Below the pieces are notes generated by a model. It did no database searches and was not told the origin of the DNA. It saw only the letters and a program-made list of their open reading frames with translations. From positions 1 through 28,616 of IMG/VR virus record IMGVR_UViG_3300027816_000321: a DNA stretch of 28,616 nt; one strand, written 5' to 3'. The position numbers and the translations under genes were made by a program. The DNA is from a virus. Positions 14,286 to 21,017 of the stretch are shown piece by piece; the first letter of the stretch is position 1, and the number at the start of each line of letters is the position of its first letter.

Positions 14286-14459
14286 ATGATTCAAATTATG
14301 AAAATTGCAAGTGAAATTAATTCTCTTTCTGACCGTGATTTGCGGTTACTTGCTGAATGGATAAAAGACAAACCGGCCAATTCTTTGGCCAATTATCTGT
14401 CTTTTGAATTACAAGAGCGTGAATCAATCAACATTGAAGTGCAAGAACCCGTTTGTTAA
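14286..14459 (+). CDS. Small helical protein
   Basis: Encodes 57 residues from the ATG at 14286 behind GGAG at 14275. A TTG at 14274 is possible but would consume the binding site. Mostly helical (EINSLSDRDLRLLAEWIKD). Only one base separates its stop from the next ATG. Function unknown. Confidence 0.6.
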   Translation: MIQIMKIASEINSLSDRDLRLLAEWIKDKPANSLANYLSFELQERESINIEVQEPVC

Positions 14460-14460
14460 T

Positions 14461-14796
14461 ATGTCAATCATTTATACACACCAAAGATCCAAAAAACGCA
14501 AGCCCACCGCCAAGCAGCGTGAGCTTGCCAGACAATGGGAAGAATTGATTGCAAAACACACACCCAAAACCACTCATGCAACCGTTTCTCAGCAGCCGAT
14601 GCAGCGAATTGCACCGTATCGCCGTGAAACGCCAAATTATCCGTCACTTAATAGCACCGAATACAACACCTACAAAAAAGATATTCAGCAATACACCGGT
14701 GACAAAATGAAAGGCATTGGCACTTTACACAAATCAAATGCTGTGCCTATTTTTACTGATGAAGAAGCAAAGGATCAGGCAACTATGCGAAGGTAA
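14461..14796 (+). CDS. Conserved phage protein (HQRSKKRKP type)
   Basis: Encodes 111 residues from the ATG at 14461. The opening MSIIYTHQRSKKRKPTAKQR is basic. Later RRETPNYPSLNST, QQYTGDKMKGIGTLHKSNAV and a C-terminal MRR match a conserved phage protein that occurs next to Gp88-type genes. The HKSNAVPIF stretch is its best-kept part. Function unknown. Confidence 0.7.
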   Translation: MSIIYTHQRSKKRKPTAKQRELARQWEELIAKHTPKTTHATVSQQPMQRIAPYRRETPNYPSLNSTEYNTYKKDIQQYTGDKMKGIGTLHKSNAVPIFTDEEAKDQATMRR

Positions 14797-14825
14797 GTGA
14801 GTGTTCACTAACCTGCGCCTGGAAG

Positions 14826-14843
14826 TGTTGTTTTTATACAACA
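14826..14843 (+). terminator. 6-bp inverted repeat before a promoter
   Basis: TGTTGT (14826-14831) pairs with ACAACA (14838-14843) around a T-rich 6-nt loop. It stands six bases upstream of a -35 box and shares the TGTTGT/ACAACA core with the repeat at 13455. Confidence 0.45.
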
Positions 14844-14849
14844 AAGTGC

Positions 14850-14878
14850 TTGACATTCTTGCCACCACCTGTTATAAT
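14850..14878 (+). promoter_or_regulatory. Perfect sigma70 consensus promoter
   Basis: TTGACA (14850-14855), 17-nt spacer, TATAAT (14873-14878) and TG two bases before the -10. It drives the Gp88-like gene whose ATG is at 14909. Confidence 0.88.
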
Positions 14879-14908
14879 GGTCCTATTGAAATTGAGAGAG
14901 GTTATATT

Positions 14909-15673
14909 ATGCGTTTATTGACAATCGGCAATCCTAAGGTTCTTAAAGGTATGAAACAAGGTTATATGACCTATATTTTGCACCTTGCACCTGCTACTCT
15001 TTCAGGTTATAATGTATGTGCAAAAGCGACCGCAGGTTGTATTGCAGCTTGTTTGAATACAGCAGGTCGTGGCGGTATGATTAAAAAAGGCGAAACGACC
15101 AATGCAATTCAACAAGCTCGTATTCGCAAAACAAAATTCTTTTTTGAGAATCGTGCTGAGTTTATGGCACAATTGGTCAAAGATATTGAATTAGCAATCA
15201 AACAATCCGCTAAGAAGAATTTGATTCCTGTTTTTCGTTTGAATGGCACCTCTGACCTTGCATGGGAAAAATACGAAGCAACGGTTACTGATAAAAATGG
15301 CCGTTCAATTGTTTTCAAAAATATCTTTGAAGCATTTCCTTTTATCCAATTTTATGATTACACCAAAATTCCTGGTCGCAAAGTGAACGGCATCGCCAAT
15401 TATCATTTGACATTCTCTGAAGCTGATGGTAATGCTCTTGATACACTTAATGCGATTCGTGCAGGTATGAATGTTGCAACGGTGTTTGGTATTAAGAAAA
15501 ATTCACCGATGCCTGAAATGTGGAACGGTATGAAAGTTTTCAATGGTGATGAAAGTGATTTGCGTTTTCTGGATCCAAAAGGTGTTGTTGTTGGTCTGTA
15601 TGCAAAAGGCAAAGCAAAAAAAGACACCTCTGGTTTTGTGAAGTATCCTACTTTTATGATGAAGGCAGCTTAA
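14909..15673 (+). CDS. Gp88-like conserved phage protein
   Basis: Encodes 254 residues. The real start is the ATG at 14909, behind GAGAGAGG and downstream of the promoter. A longer in-frame extension to 14801 would run through the promoter. LSGYNVCAKATAGCIAACLN, GRGGMIKKGETTNAIQQARI, VFRLNGTSDLAWEKYE and FLDPKGVVVGLYAKGKAKKD match the Gene-product-88 family found in many phages. The four nearby cysteines near the start suggest a metal or Fe-S site. Function is not established. Confidence 0.8.
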   Translation: MRLLTIGNPKVLKGMKQGYMTYILHLAPATLSGYNVCAKATAGCIAACLNTAGRGGMIKKGETTNAIQQARIRKTKFFFENRAEFMAQLVKDIELAIKQSAKKNLIPVFRLNGTSDLAWEKYEATVTDKNGRSIVFKNIFEAFPFIQFYDYTKIPGRKVNGIANYHLTFSEADGNALDTLNAIRAGMNVATVFGIKKNSPMPEMWNGMKVFNGDESDLRFLDPKGVVVGLYAKGKAKKDTSGFVKYPTFMMKAA

Positions 15674-15674
15674 T

Positions 15675-15920
15675 ATGATGATTTTTATTGGTGAGAGAGA
15701 AAAAAGTGAATATTCTAATCGTGAAGTATTTACTCGGCATGGTGGTGCGTATGACCGTGGTAGTGCCGATGCTTATTATCATCGGTCTCCTGAACCGCAT
15801 TATTTTACAGGTGCGACATATCAATCCACTAAAATTGAAGAAGTAGATATGAGTGAAGAAGAAATCGCTGCCTACATGGCAGGTTATAATGAAACAACCG
15901 ATATGAAGGATTGGGGTTAA
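15675..15920 (+). CDS. Conserved small phage protein (TRHGGAYDRGSAD type)
   Basis: Encodes 81 residues. FTRHGGAYDRGSADAYYHR, then a C-terminal EEEIAAYMAGYNE and DWG, match a small protein that I associate with Gp88-type genes in many phages and that has no known role. It begins one base after the Gp88-like stop, so it is co-translated. Confidence 0.72.
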   Translation: MMIFIGEREKSEYSNREVFTRHGGAYDRGSADAYYHRSPEPHYFTGATYQSTKIEEVDMSEEEIAAYMAGYNETTDMKDWG

Positions 15921-15921
15921 A

Positions 15922-16155
15922 ATGACAATTCGTAAACGCAACAAAAGTGATTTAAAGAAAAAGATTGTGATTGATTTGACTGGTCCACAAGGCAATGCTT
16001 TTTATCTAATTGGTGTTGTTAAACAAACATTTCGCAGGTCTGGTGCCGCCGAACTTGGTGACCAAATTGCGGAAGAAATGATGAAAGGTGATTATGAACA
16101 TCTAATTAAAACCTTTGACTTGTATCTTGGTAATCATTTTGACTTGGTGAGATAA
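15922..16155 (+). CDS. Conserved small phage protein (DLTGPQGNAF type)
   Basis: Encodes 77 residues. KIVIDLTGPQGNAFYLIGVV followed by a helical DYEHLIKTFDLYLGNHF pattern is shared by small phage proteins of unknown function. Begins one base after the previous stop and ends one base before the next ATG, a tight row. Confidence 0.7.
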   Translation: MTIRKRNKSDLKKKIVIDLTGPQGNAFYLIGVVKQTFRRSGAAELGDQIAEEMMKGDYEHLIKTFDLYLGNHFDLVR

Positions 16156-16156
16156 A

Positions 16157-16348
16157 ATGAAATGTGTTATTTGTAATGGTAGAGTTTTTGGTTTTGGTCA
16201 CAATGCTGAACCCGTTATGATTGGTGTTTGTTGTGATATTTGTAATGATACAAAAGTGATTCCTACTCGCATCAACAATTTACTTGGTGCCGGCGCAGGT
16301 AATGAAGTTTCTGAAAGTGATGGTTCTGGTGATGGCGGAGGAGATTAA
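16157..16348 (+). CDS. Small zinc-ribbon-like protein
   Basis: Encodes 63 residues. Two CxxC pairs, CVIC at 3-6 and CDIC at 26-29, flank a GFGHNAEPVMIG stretch, a likely four-cysteine zinc site with an extra cysteine at 25. The C-terminus is a flexible Gly/Ser/Asp tail. It resembles small zinc-finger proteins common in T4-type phages. No target is known. Confidence 0.7.
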   Translation: MKCVICNGRVFGFGHNAEPVMIGVCCDICNDTKVIPTRINNLLGAGAGNEVSESDGSGDGGGD

Positions 16349-16349
16349 A

Positions 16350-16490
16350 GTGGAAGATTTTTTAATTGGTATTGAATATGATGGTTCTTCATATGTTGCA
16401 AACTTTTTAAGTGGCAAATCAATTGAGTTAAATGCTGTGTCTTACCAAGATGCGGTTTTAGAAGCAGATACACTTGTTATTGGAGAATAA
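16350..16490 (+). CDS. Small protein with GTG start
   Basis: Encodes 46 residues from a GTG at 16350 with the strong binding site GGAGGAG at 16337-16343 placed inside the end of the upstream gene. An in-frame ATG at 16332 would remove that spacing. The product (MEDFLIGIEYDGSSYVANFL, then SYQDAVLEADTLVIGE) looks like a small beta-rich domain. Function unknown. Confidence 0.55.
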   Translation: MEDFLIGIEYDGSSYVANFLSGKSIELNAVSYQDAVLEADTLVIGE

Positions 16491-16554
16491 ATTGATTAAG
16501 TTTTTAAAATACTCATCACCTAAAAGTGAATATTCTTTGTTTAAAGGAATACCG

Positions 16555-16734
16555 ATGAGTGAATATACAAAAGAAAACCGTGATTATTTTCGTAAGCTGA
16601 TGAAGCCCGGTTATGAATTACGATTTCTTTTTCGTGGACCTCGCCCGGCAAAATTTGGGCGAACCTCGTATACCCGGCAATCTTATTGTATCAAAGAAGA
16701 TGCAACAACATTTGCCGTTTATGTAAGACGGTAA
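16555..16734 (+). CDS. Small conserved basic protein
   Basis: Encodes 59 residues from the ATG at 16555, preceded by AAAGGA. An upstream in-frame TTG at 16492 behind GGAG would add 21 residues and cannot be excluded. MKPGYELRFLFRGPRP, then a C-terminal KEDATTFAVYVRR, follow a pattern seen in other phage proteins. Basic and beta-rich. Function unknown. Confidence 0.6.
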   Translation: MSEYTKENRDYFRKLMKPGYELRFLFRGPRPAKFGRTSYTRQSYCIKEDATTFAVYVRR

Positions 16735-16750
16735 ACATTGGCAAAATACC

Positions 16751-16779
16751 TTGACAATCTAACCGTGTTGTGTTATAAT
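16751..16779 (+). promoter_or_regulatory. Perfect sigma70 consensus promoter
   Basis: TTGACA (16751-16756), 17-nt spacer, TATAAT (16774-16779) and TG two bases before the -10. It drives the gene at 16814, whose binding site is AAGGAG at 16799-16804. Unlike the other two perfect promoters it has no clear inverted repeat before it. Confidence 0.88.
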
Positions 16780-16813
16780 AGCTGTTCCAAAACTTGATAA
16801 GGAGTATTACAGT

Positions 16814-17263
16814 ATGGCTCGTGGTAAATCTACAAAACTTAAGCCCTTCCAGAAATTGCTAACCGTTTTGCAATCTGGCAAGCCCGTAACGATTGAAGAG
16901 ATTGATGCCACACTCGGCAACGAAATCTATATGTATCGCCTGTCCACTTATATGTGGCATATCAAAACTCAGGCGAACGGCGTTGTAAAAGCAATCAAAG
17001 ATGGCCGCAAAGTGACGGCATATCAGGTTGTAAATGCCTCTGAAGTAAAAGAGTATATGAAGCGTGCTGGTGTTACAAGTGCAAACTTTACACCCGGTCA
17101 AACGACCAAGAAGCCTTCAATTGCTAAACTCGCTGACCTCGCAGCAAAGCCGAAGAAAGCACCGGCAAAAACTCCTGCGAAGAAGCCTGCCAAGCCTAAG
17201 AAAGTTGAAGCTGTTACAGCCGATGCTGACCTAGAAATCGTTGAAGTGGAAGAAGCAGCTTAA
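16814..17263 (+). CDS. DNA-binding-like protein with Lys/Ala/Pro tail
   Basis: Encodes 149 residues. Residues 1-85 look like a small winged-helix domain (FQKLLTVLQSGKPVTIEEID, then KDGRKVTAYQVVN), and a histone-H1-like tail follows (about 105-135, KKAPAKTPAKKPAKPKK) before an acidic end. The fold and tail suggest a nucleoid-associated or regulatory protein. The strong promoter argues for abundant early expression. No direct target is visible. Confidence 0.7.
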   Translation: MARGKSTKLKPFQKLLTVLQSGKPVTIEEIDATLGNEIYMYRLSTYMWHIKTQANGVVKAIKDGRKVTAYQVVNASEVKEYMKRAGVTSANFTPGQTTKKPSIAKLADLAAKPKKAPAKTPAKKPAKPKKVEAVTADADLEIVEVEEAA

Positions 17264-17276
17264 TTGTGAGTTAAAT

Positions 17277-17348
17277 GGGGGAGTGTGCGTCACACATGGC
17301 GCCTATTCTCAAACGACAGCGACTGTTGGGAAACAGACACCGTGCCCC
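17277..17348 (+). ncRNA. Putative structured RNA A
   Basis: No open frame of useful length. GGGG at 17277-17280 can pair with CCCC at 17345-17348, enclosing hairpin GTGTG/CACAC (17283-17295, CGT loop) and hairpin CTGTT/AACAG (17323-17336) capped by the GNRA-type loop GGGA. This is a possible three-way junction. It may be an independent small RNA or a leader of the gene starting at 17369. I matched it to no known family. Confidence 0.45.
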
Positions 17349-17368
17349 TTATGATTATGGAGATTTAA

Positions 17369-17548
17369 ATGATTCAAATGAAAAATGTAAGTGAAAAAGT
17401 TGCAAAGTTTATGATGGCAAAACCTGGTTCGTTCTTTGTCGTACCAAAGAAATCAGAAGTGCCTTTTGAAACTTGTGCAAAATTTGGTGTGAAATTGTTT
17501 GTTACACCGATGAGTGACAAACCGTTTAAGATTGTCAAAAGAGTTTAA
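17369..17548 (+). CDS. Small 59-residue protein between two structured RNAs
   Basis: Encodes 59 residues from the ATG at 17369, behind GGAG at 17359-17362. The product has a helical start (MIQMKNVSEKVAKFMMAKPG) and two beta segments (SFFVVPKK, VKLFVTPMSDKPFKIVKRV), perhaps a small beta-hairpin domain. It lies between two stretches that look non-coding and structured, an unusual setting for this packed genome. Function unknown. Confidence 0.6.
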   Translation: MIQMKNVSEKVAKFMMAKPGSFFVVPKKSEVPFETCAKFGVKLFVTPMSDKPFKIVKRV

Positions 17549-17803
17549 GAGCAAGTCGTTTCATCGGCGACTAATGTGACCCGCATGATAGAAGTAGGCT
17601 GATAACCTACGGGTGGTTCTGGTAGAAGGTCTGCCATGGTAACATGGGTGAAAAGCCTACCACATCAGAAATGATGCCGTCTAACCAAACGGGCGTTGGC
17701 TATACGAGAATCTCTGCGATGGCGAGTGGATGGAAGGTTGGTGGGTGTTACCACAAACTATATGTACCACGGTCGCAGAGAAGCACCTTACTAAGGATAT
17801 ATT
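17549..17803 (+). ncRNA. Putative structured RNA B, about 250 nt
   Basis: A 255-nt gap, visibly richer in G and C than its surroundings, with several complementary segments: AGTCG/CGACT (17554-17572); ACCC/GGGT (17579-17614) enclosing GTAGG/CCTAC with a 7-nt loop; TGGTAG/CTACCA (17620-17662) enclosing CCATG/CATGG capped by GTAA, a GNRA tetraloop; and a perfect 9-bp stem TCTCTGCGA/TCGCAGAGA (17711-17719 with 17773-17781). The last helix closes 18 nt before the purine-rich CTAAGGA and the ATG at 17804. No tRNA fold fits. It may be a trans-acting RNA or a long leader of the MazG-like gene. Matched to no known family. Confidence 0.55.
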
Positions 17804-18097
17804 ATGAAAGATAGTGAAAAACAGATTTTACTAATTTGCCAAGAAGAGTGTGCAGAAGTTACACAGGCAATTAGTAAGGTTTTTCGTTTTGGTTATGATT
17901 CTGAATACAACAACAGAACAAACCATGAGCGACTAACCGAAGAAGTTGGTGATTTACTTGCGATGATTGATTTGATGGTTGAAGCTGGCATTATTGATGA
18001 AGCAGCAATTCAACTGGCATCAGCGCAAAAAAAAGTTAAATTAAAGCAATGGTCTAACATTTTTGATAAACCTAATTTAGAGTTGGTAAAAAATTGA
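17804..18097 (+). CDS. MazG-like nucleotide pyrophosphohydrolase
   Basis: Encodes 97 residues. Metal ligands of the all-alpha NTP pyrophosphohydrolase fold are in place: EECAE (Glu-15 and Glu-18) on one helix and EEVGD (Glu-47 and Asp-50) on the next, the EExxE...ExxD signature. ISKVFRFG and LLAMIDLM match the conserved helices. Phage MazG proteins hydrolyse nucleoside triphosphates, possibly including (p)ppGpp or aberrant dNTPs. It sits just downstream of the structured region and overlaps the next gene by 4 nt (TTGA). Confidence 0.82.
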   Translation: MKDSEKQILLICQEECAEVTQAISKVFRFGYDSEYNNRTNHERLTEEVGDLLAMIDLMVEAGIIDEAAIQLASAQKKVKLKQWSNIFDKPNLELVKN

Positions 18098-18309
18098 ACT
18101 GGATTCTTATCATTTGGTTGGGAACGCCAAGTAACTATACGGTTTACCAAGAATTTAAAACCGTTGAACAATGTATAGAAAAACAAACAATGGTACAAAA
18201 AGCTTTACAACAGGCAGAATCTAAAATGAATGTAACTTGCCGTAAAGCTTCAATGATGGATAAAAAACAAAGTGGCGATATAGTCGTGCATAGATATGTC
18301 TTTTATTAA
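18094..18309 (+). CDS. Small exported or membrane-anchored protein
   Basis: Encodes 71 residues from the TTG at 18094, which overlaps the previous stop. The N-terminus (MNWILIIWLGTPSNY) is hydrophobic and could be a signal or anchor. Two cysteines (EQCIEKQ and VTCRKAS) may pair. Similar in build to the cysteine-bearing gene at 345. Function unknown. Confidence 0.55.
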   Translation: MNWILIIWLGTPSNYTVYQEFKTVEQCIEKQTMVQKALQQAESKMNVTCRKASMMDKKQSGDIVVHRYVFY

Positions 18310-18481
18310 TTACCTCAAATACAGCGGCGCCTGTGTTACAATAACGGTGAATCCATACCATTGGGCGTGGATTCCCGTTTTTGCTTATGAGGAATCAAAC
18401 GAAATGTGGTTTCAGGACTCTTTAAGAATTTCATTTTTATTTTTTACTTTACGAATTTGGATTGATGATGGGAGTTGGTAA
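18296..18481 (+). CDS. Small conserved phage protein (MSFINYLKYSGA type)
   Basis: Encodes 61 residues. Aromatic-rich (TVNPYHWAWIPVF, then ISFLFFTLRIWIDDGSW), a pattern I associate with many phage genomes; its function is not known. It overlaps the previous gene by 14 nt and its stop forms TAATG with the next start. Confidence 0.65.
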   Translation: MSFINYLKYSGACVTITVNPYHWAWIPVFAYEESNEMWFQDSLRISFLFFTLRIWIDDGSW

Positions 18482-19044
18482 TGAACATTTTCTATCTTGA
18501 CCGTGACCCTCGCATTTGTGCTGAAATGCACCTTGATAAGCATTGCGTGAAAATGATTATTGAATATGCACAACTTATGTCAACCGCACACCGAGTGCTT
18601 GATGGTACCGAATACTATGATAAGACCGCAAATGGACGCAGAATTAAGCGTTGGCGCCTAGAAGATGAGCGTGAAGCCCGACTAATGAAAGCTTCGCATA
18701 TCAATCACCCATCCGGTATATGGGTTCGTGCCAATGTTGCAAATTACAGGTGGTTGTTTACAATGTGGGAATTTTTGTGTAAAGAATACACTTTTCGTTA
18801 TGGTAAACAACACGCCTGTAATCGTTTGTTGAATTGTTTGGATGTGGCACCAAACAATATACCTGGTGGTGACTTTTATCCACCAACACCAGCTATGCCT
18901 GATGAATGTAAAATCGCCGGCGATTCCTTGGCTTCGTATCATAAATACTACAATGAGCGTAAGGCTCATTTTGCACGATGGACAAAACGAGAGATACCTT
19001 ACTGGTTCTCTCCTGTGATAAATACAAATAATGCCCACATATAG
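18481..19044 (+). CDS. Conserved phage protein with His/Cys-rich N-terminus
   Basis: Encodes 187 residues from the ATG at 18481 (TAATG overlap, GGAG at 18471-18474). LDRDPRICAEMHLDKHCVKM, LMSTAHRVLDG, SHINHPSGIWVRANVANYRW and a C-terminal FARWTKREIPYWF follow a family spread through phages and some viruses. Such proteins have been loosely linked to pyrimidine-dimer glycosylase-type DNA repair, but I see no T4 endonuclease V signature. The conserved His, Asp and Cys residues near the start suggest an enzyme or metal site. Confidence 0.65.
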   Translation: MNIFYLDRDPRICAEMHLDKHCVKMIIEYAQLMSTAHRVLDGTEYYDKTANGRRIKRWRLEDEREARLMKASHINHPSGIWVRANVANYRWLFTMWEFLCKEYTFRYGKQHACNRLLNCLDVAPNNIPGGDFYPPTPAMPDECKIAGDSLASYHKYYNERKAHFARWTKREIPYWFSPVINTNNAHI

Positions 19045-19336
19045 TTTTATTGATATTGATACGGGTGAAGAATTTGATGCGCTGATGAAAATTTCTGAGC
19101 GTGAAGAATTTCTTAAAAGTAACCCGAATATTCAACCATTGCTAACCGCCGCAGCAATTGTAGGCGGCGTATCCATCAAAGATAAAGTTCCCGCTGGTTT
19201 CAAAGAAGTTCTCGCCAAAGTAGCAGAGAATCATAAAGGTTCTGCTGTTGCTCAATCTCATGGCAAAAGATCCATAAAAGAGGTAAAAACAAAAAGAGTA
19301 GTTGATTCATTACATAAAAAGAAGTATGGAAAGTGA
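19031..19336 (+). CDS. FmdB-like small phage protein lacking zinc cysteines
   Basis: Encodes 101 residues. MPTYSFIDIDTGEEFDALM followed by SEREEFLKSNPNIQPLLTA matches the FmdB-like proteins of T4-type phages, in which the N-terminal zinc ribbon of bacterial FmdB has lost its cysteines. The C-terminal half is basic (KRSIKEVKTKRVVDSLHKKK). A regulatory role is often assumed but unproven. Overlaps the previous gene by 14 nt. Confidence 0.7.
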   Translation: MPTYSFIDIDTGEEFDALMKISEREEFLKSNPNIQPLLTAAAIVGGVSIKDKVPAGFKEVLAKVAENHKGSAVAQSHGKRSIKEVKTKRVVDSLHKKKYGK

Positions 19337-19339
19337 TAA

Positions 19340-19804
19340 GTGCGGAAAAAAGATTTGACAAATATACCGCCAGGCCAAACAAATTGTTCCTGTTGTGGTG
19401 AATTAAAAGATAATACACAATTTCCATACTATAAAACAAAATTTGTCAATAAAGGACCAAATAATCCGTTAACTGGTTTTAGAAGTCGTGTCAATACAAT
19501 TTGTGAAAAATGCAGAAAAGAGAAACAAAAAGACCGAGCATCAATTAAGAAAAATTTTAAGGATTTAAAAGAACCGGATCATGGGCAACCATGTGAATCG
19601 TGCGGCGAAAAGGTCACGCAAAATTGGCAGTTAGACCATTGTCATAAAACAGGAATTTTTCGTGGTTGGCTTTGCAAACAATGTAATACAGGAATAGGAA
19701 ATTTAGGTGACGACAAATCTTCTGTATTAAAAGCTTTGATGTATCTTGAGCGAGCAGAGAAAGGGGAAAATCCAAGCCAAAAGCTTTTAAATGGCATAAG
19801 ATAA
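19340..19804 (+). CDS. Endonuclease VII-type HNH nuclease / recombination resolvase
   Basis: Encodes 154 residues from a GTG start. Two zinc-binding CxxC pairs (C85/C88 and C112/C115) flank the catalytic core QLDHCHKTGIFRGWLC, with His-100 and His-102, followed by NTGIGNLGDD. This is the beta-beta-alpha-metal signature of T4 endonuclease VII (gene 49) and its many HNH relatives. Further CxxC pairs near residues 16-19 and 55-58 make an extra N-terminal zinc module. It may resolve branched DNA before packaging, or be a homing-type HNH nuclease. Confidence 0.85.
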   Translation: MRKKDLTNIPPGQTNCSCCGELKDNTQFPYYKTKFVNKGPNNPLTGFRSRVNTICEKCRKEKQKDRASIKKNFKDLKEPDHGQPCESCGEKVTQNWQLDHCHKTGIFRGWLCKQCNTGIGNLGDDKSSVLKALMYLERAEKGENPSQKLLNGIR

Positions 19805-19838
19805 ACTTTGTTATGTCAACGCTTCGTAAGGAGAAAGT

Positions 19839-20024
19839 ATGGCAAAACGAAAAGGTATTGAAACAAAAGCAGCACTTTTGCACCAACACTTTAGAGGAGA
19901 ACTCCAGAAAGCAGATGAAAATGAATTGGGTGATTGGTCACATGAGAACTTACAGAAAAATAGAGAAAGGTATATGAAGCAGCATTTCCCTTGGTTAGTA
20001 GAGGGATATAAAACACCGACATAA
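19839..20024 (+). CDS. Small helical protein
   Basis: Encodes 61 residues with a good AAGGAG binding site. Mostly helical and charged (MAKRKGIETKAALLHQHF, then WSHENLQKNRERYMKQHFPW). Its stop overlaps the next start as TAATG, so it is coupled to the PD-(D/E)XK nuclease and may act with it. Function unknown. Confidence 0.6.
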   Translation: MAKRKGIETKAALLHQHFRGELQKADENELGDWSHENLQKNRERYMKQHFPWLVEGYKTPT

Positions 20025-20701
20025 TGAAAACTTTTAATCATGTAAAATTAAGTGAATTGGACTTTGAATTAGAATCCGAAACAACAGAAGCGGGTAGGAC
20101 CTACAAGACACCAGGAGGAAAGTCCTACCCGTCTATCACAACCGTTCTATCCAACTACAACAAAAAAGCAATCTACGAATGGCGTCAGAGAGTTGGCGAA
20201 GAAGAAGCCAATCGTGTCTCTAGAGCTGCATCTGGTCGTGGCACCAAACTGCATAACGCTGTTGAGAAATATCTTTTAAACGAAATGAATGACCTGAAGT
20301 ATCAATCTATGATGCCCGATACAAAAGAGTTATTTCTCAAAGTGAAGCCATTTCTGGACAATCACATTGGCGACATATATGGTATTGAACAACCATTGTA
20401 TAGTGACAGATTGCAGATTGCGGGTCGTTGTGATTGTATTGCGGAATGGGAAGGTGAGTTATCTATTGTAGATTGGAAAACATCAACAAGAATAAAAGAT
20501 AAAGACCACATACAAAACTATTTTATGCAATGTACCGCATATGCTGAAATGTTTGAGGAAAGAACAGGCAAACCAATTCGCCAAATTGTTGTTGCAATTG
20601 CCGTAGAAGATTCAAATGTACCGTCAATCTTTATTGAAAACAAAGCTGATTATCTTTTGCCTCTCCAAGATTACATTTTACGATATAATAGACCCATATA
20701 A
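20024..20701 (+). CDS. PD-(D/E)XK nuclease (RecB/Cas4-like exonuclease)
   Basis: Encodes 225 residues. SGRGTKLHNAVEKYL carries the early glutamate (Glu-81). IAGRCDCIAEWEGELSIVDW gives Asp-137 and the Asp-150-x-Lys-152 catalytic pair. MQCTAYAEMFEE is the following Q-x3-Y helix, the ordinary order of RecB-like phage exonucleases. There are no four cysteines as in Cas4, so it is not an Fe-S protein. It probably degrades or resects DNA in phage recombination or host-genome breakdown. Confidence 0.85.
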   Translation: MKTFNHVKLSELDFELESETTEAGRTYKTPGGKSYPSITTVLSNYNKKAIYEWRQRVGEEEANRVSRAASGRGTKLHNAVEKYLLNEMNDLKYQSMMPDTKELFLKVKPFLDNHIGDIYGIEQPLYSDRLQIAGRCDCIAEWEGELSIVDWKTSTRIKDKDHIQNYFMQCTAYAEMFEERTGKPIRQIVVAIAVEDSNVPSIFIENKADYLLPLQDYILRYNRPI

Positions 20702-20704
20702 ATA
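20697..20704 (+). promoter_or_regulatory. TATAAATA box, T4 late-promoter-like
   Basis: An exact match to the T4 late-promoter element TATAAATA lies across the end of the nuclease gene, four bases before the ATG at 20709. Such short spacing would give a nearly leaderless transcript, so it may be coincidental or may serve the tmRNA region downstream. Confidence 0.35.
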
Positions 20705-20708
20705 AATT

Positions 20709-21017
20709 ATGGGTAAAAAATTACTGTCAACTTTATTGTTTCTACCTGCGTTAGCTATAGCACAGGTTGACTATGTTCAATTTGAAACTGTTTGTGTGAG
20801 TAAAAAAATGCTTGATGAAACAGTTGCAAAACACGGCGAGAAACCTTTTGTAATAGCCGTTGGGCATAGATTGGTGGATGAAAAAAAGGTATTTCATCCT
20901 GTTATAATGTTTATGAATCCTAATACTAAAACTTGGACTCTTGTAGAAAGAATTGAGCCCGATACATTTTGTGTTGTGGGTGTTGGCTCAAAAATGGAAC
21001 CGTTTTTTAGTAAGTAA
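20709..21017 (+). CDS. Small exported protein
   Basis: Encodes 102 residues. MGKKLLSTLLFLPALAIAQ is a typical signal peptide with cleavage after Ala-18. The mature part is a small beta-rich domain with two cysteines (ETVCVSKK and DTFCVVG), which may be joined by a disulfide. It is the gene directly upstream of the permuted tmRNA, and the two may be co-transcribed. Function unknown. Confidence 0.65.
   Translation: MGKKLLSTLLFLPALAIAQVDYVQFETVCVSKKMLDETVAKHGEKPFVIAVGHRLVDEKKVFHPVIMFMNPNTKTWTLVERIEPDTFCVVGVGSKMEPFFSK

Noticed and set aside
14801-14908. Longer start for the Gp88-like gene
   Set aside because: It would run through a perfect promoter and an inverted repeat.
17594-17610. A tRNA-Ile-like anticodon arm (GTAGG-CTGATAA-CCTAC)
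   Set aside because: The loop has T33 and an apparent GAT anticodon, but no acceptor, D or T arm can be built around it.
17644-17814. A 56-codon open frame (MGEKPTTSEMMPSNQ...) in the structured gap
   Set aside because: No ribosome-binding site precedes it, it overlaps the start of the MazG-like gene, its composition differs from its neighbours, and the same bases form perfect stems. Kept only as an alternative.
20903-20908. TATAAT as a promoter for the tmRNA
   Set aside because: No acceptable -35 box lies 16-18 nt upstream, so I could not support a promoter.
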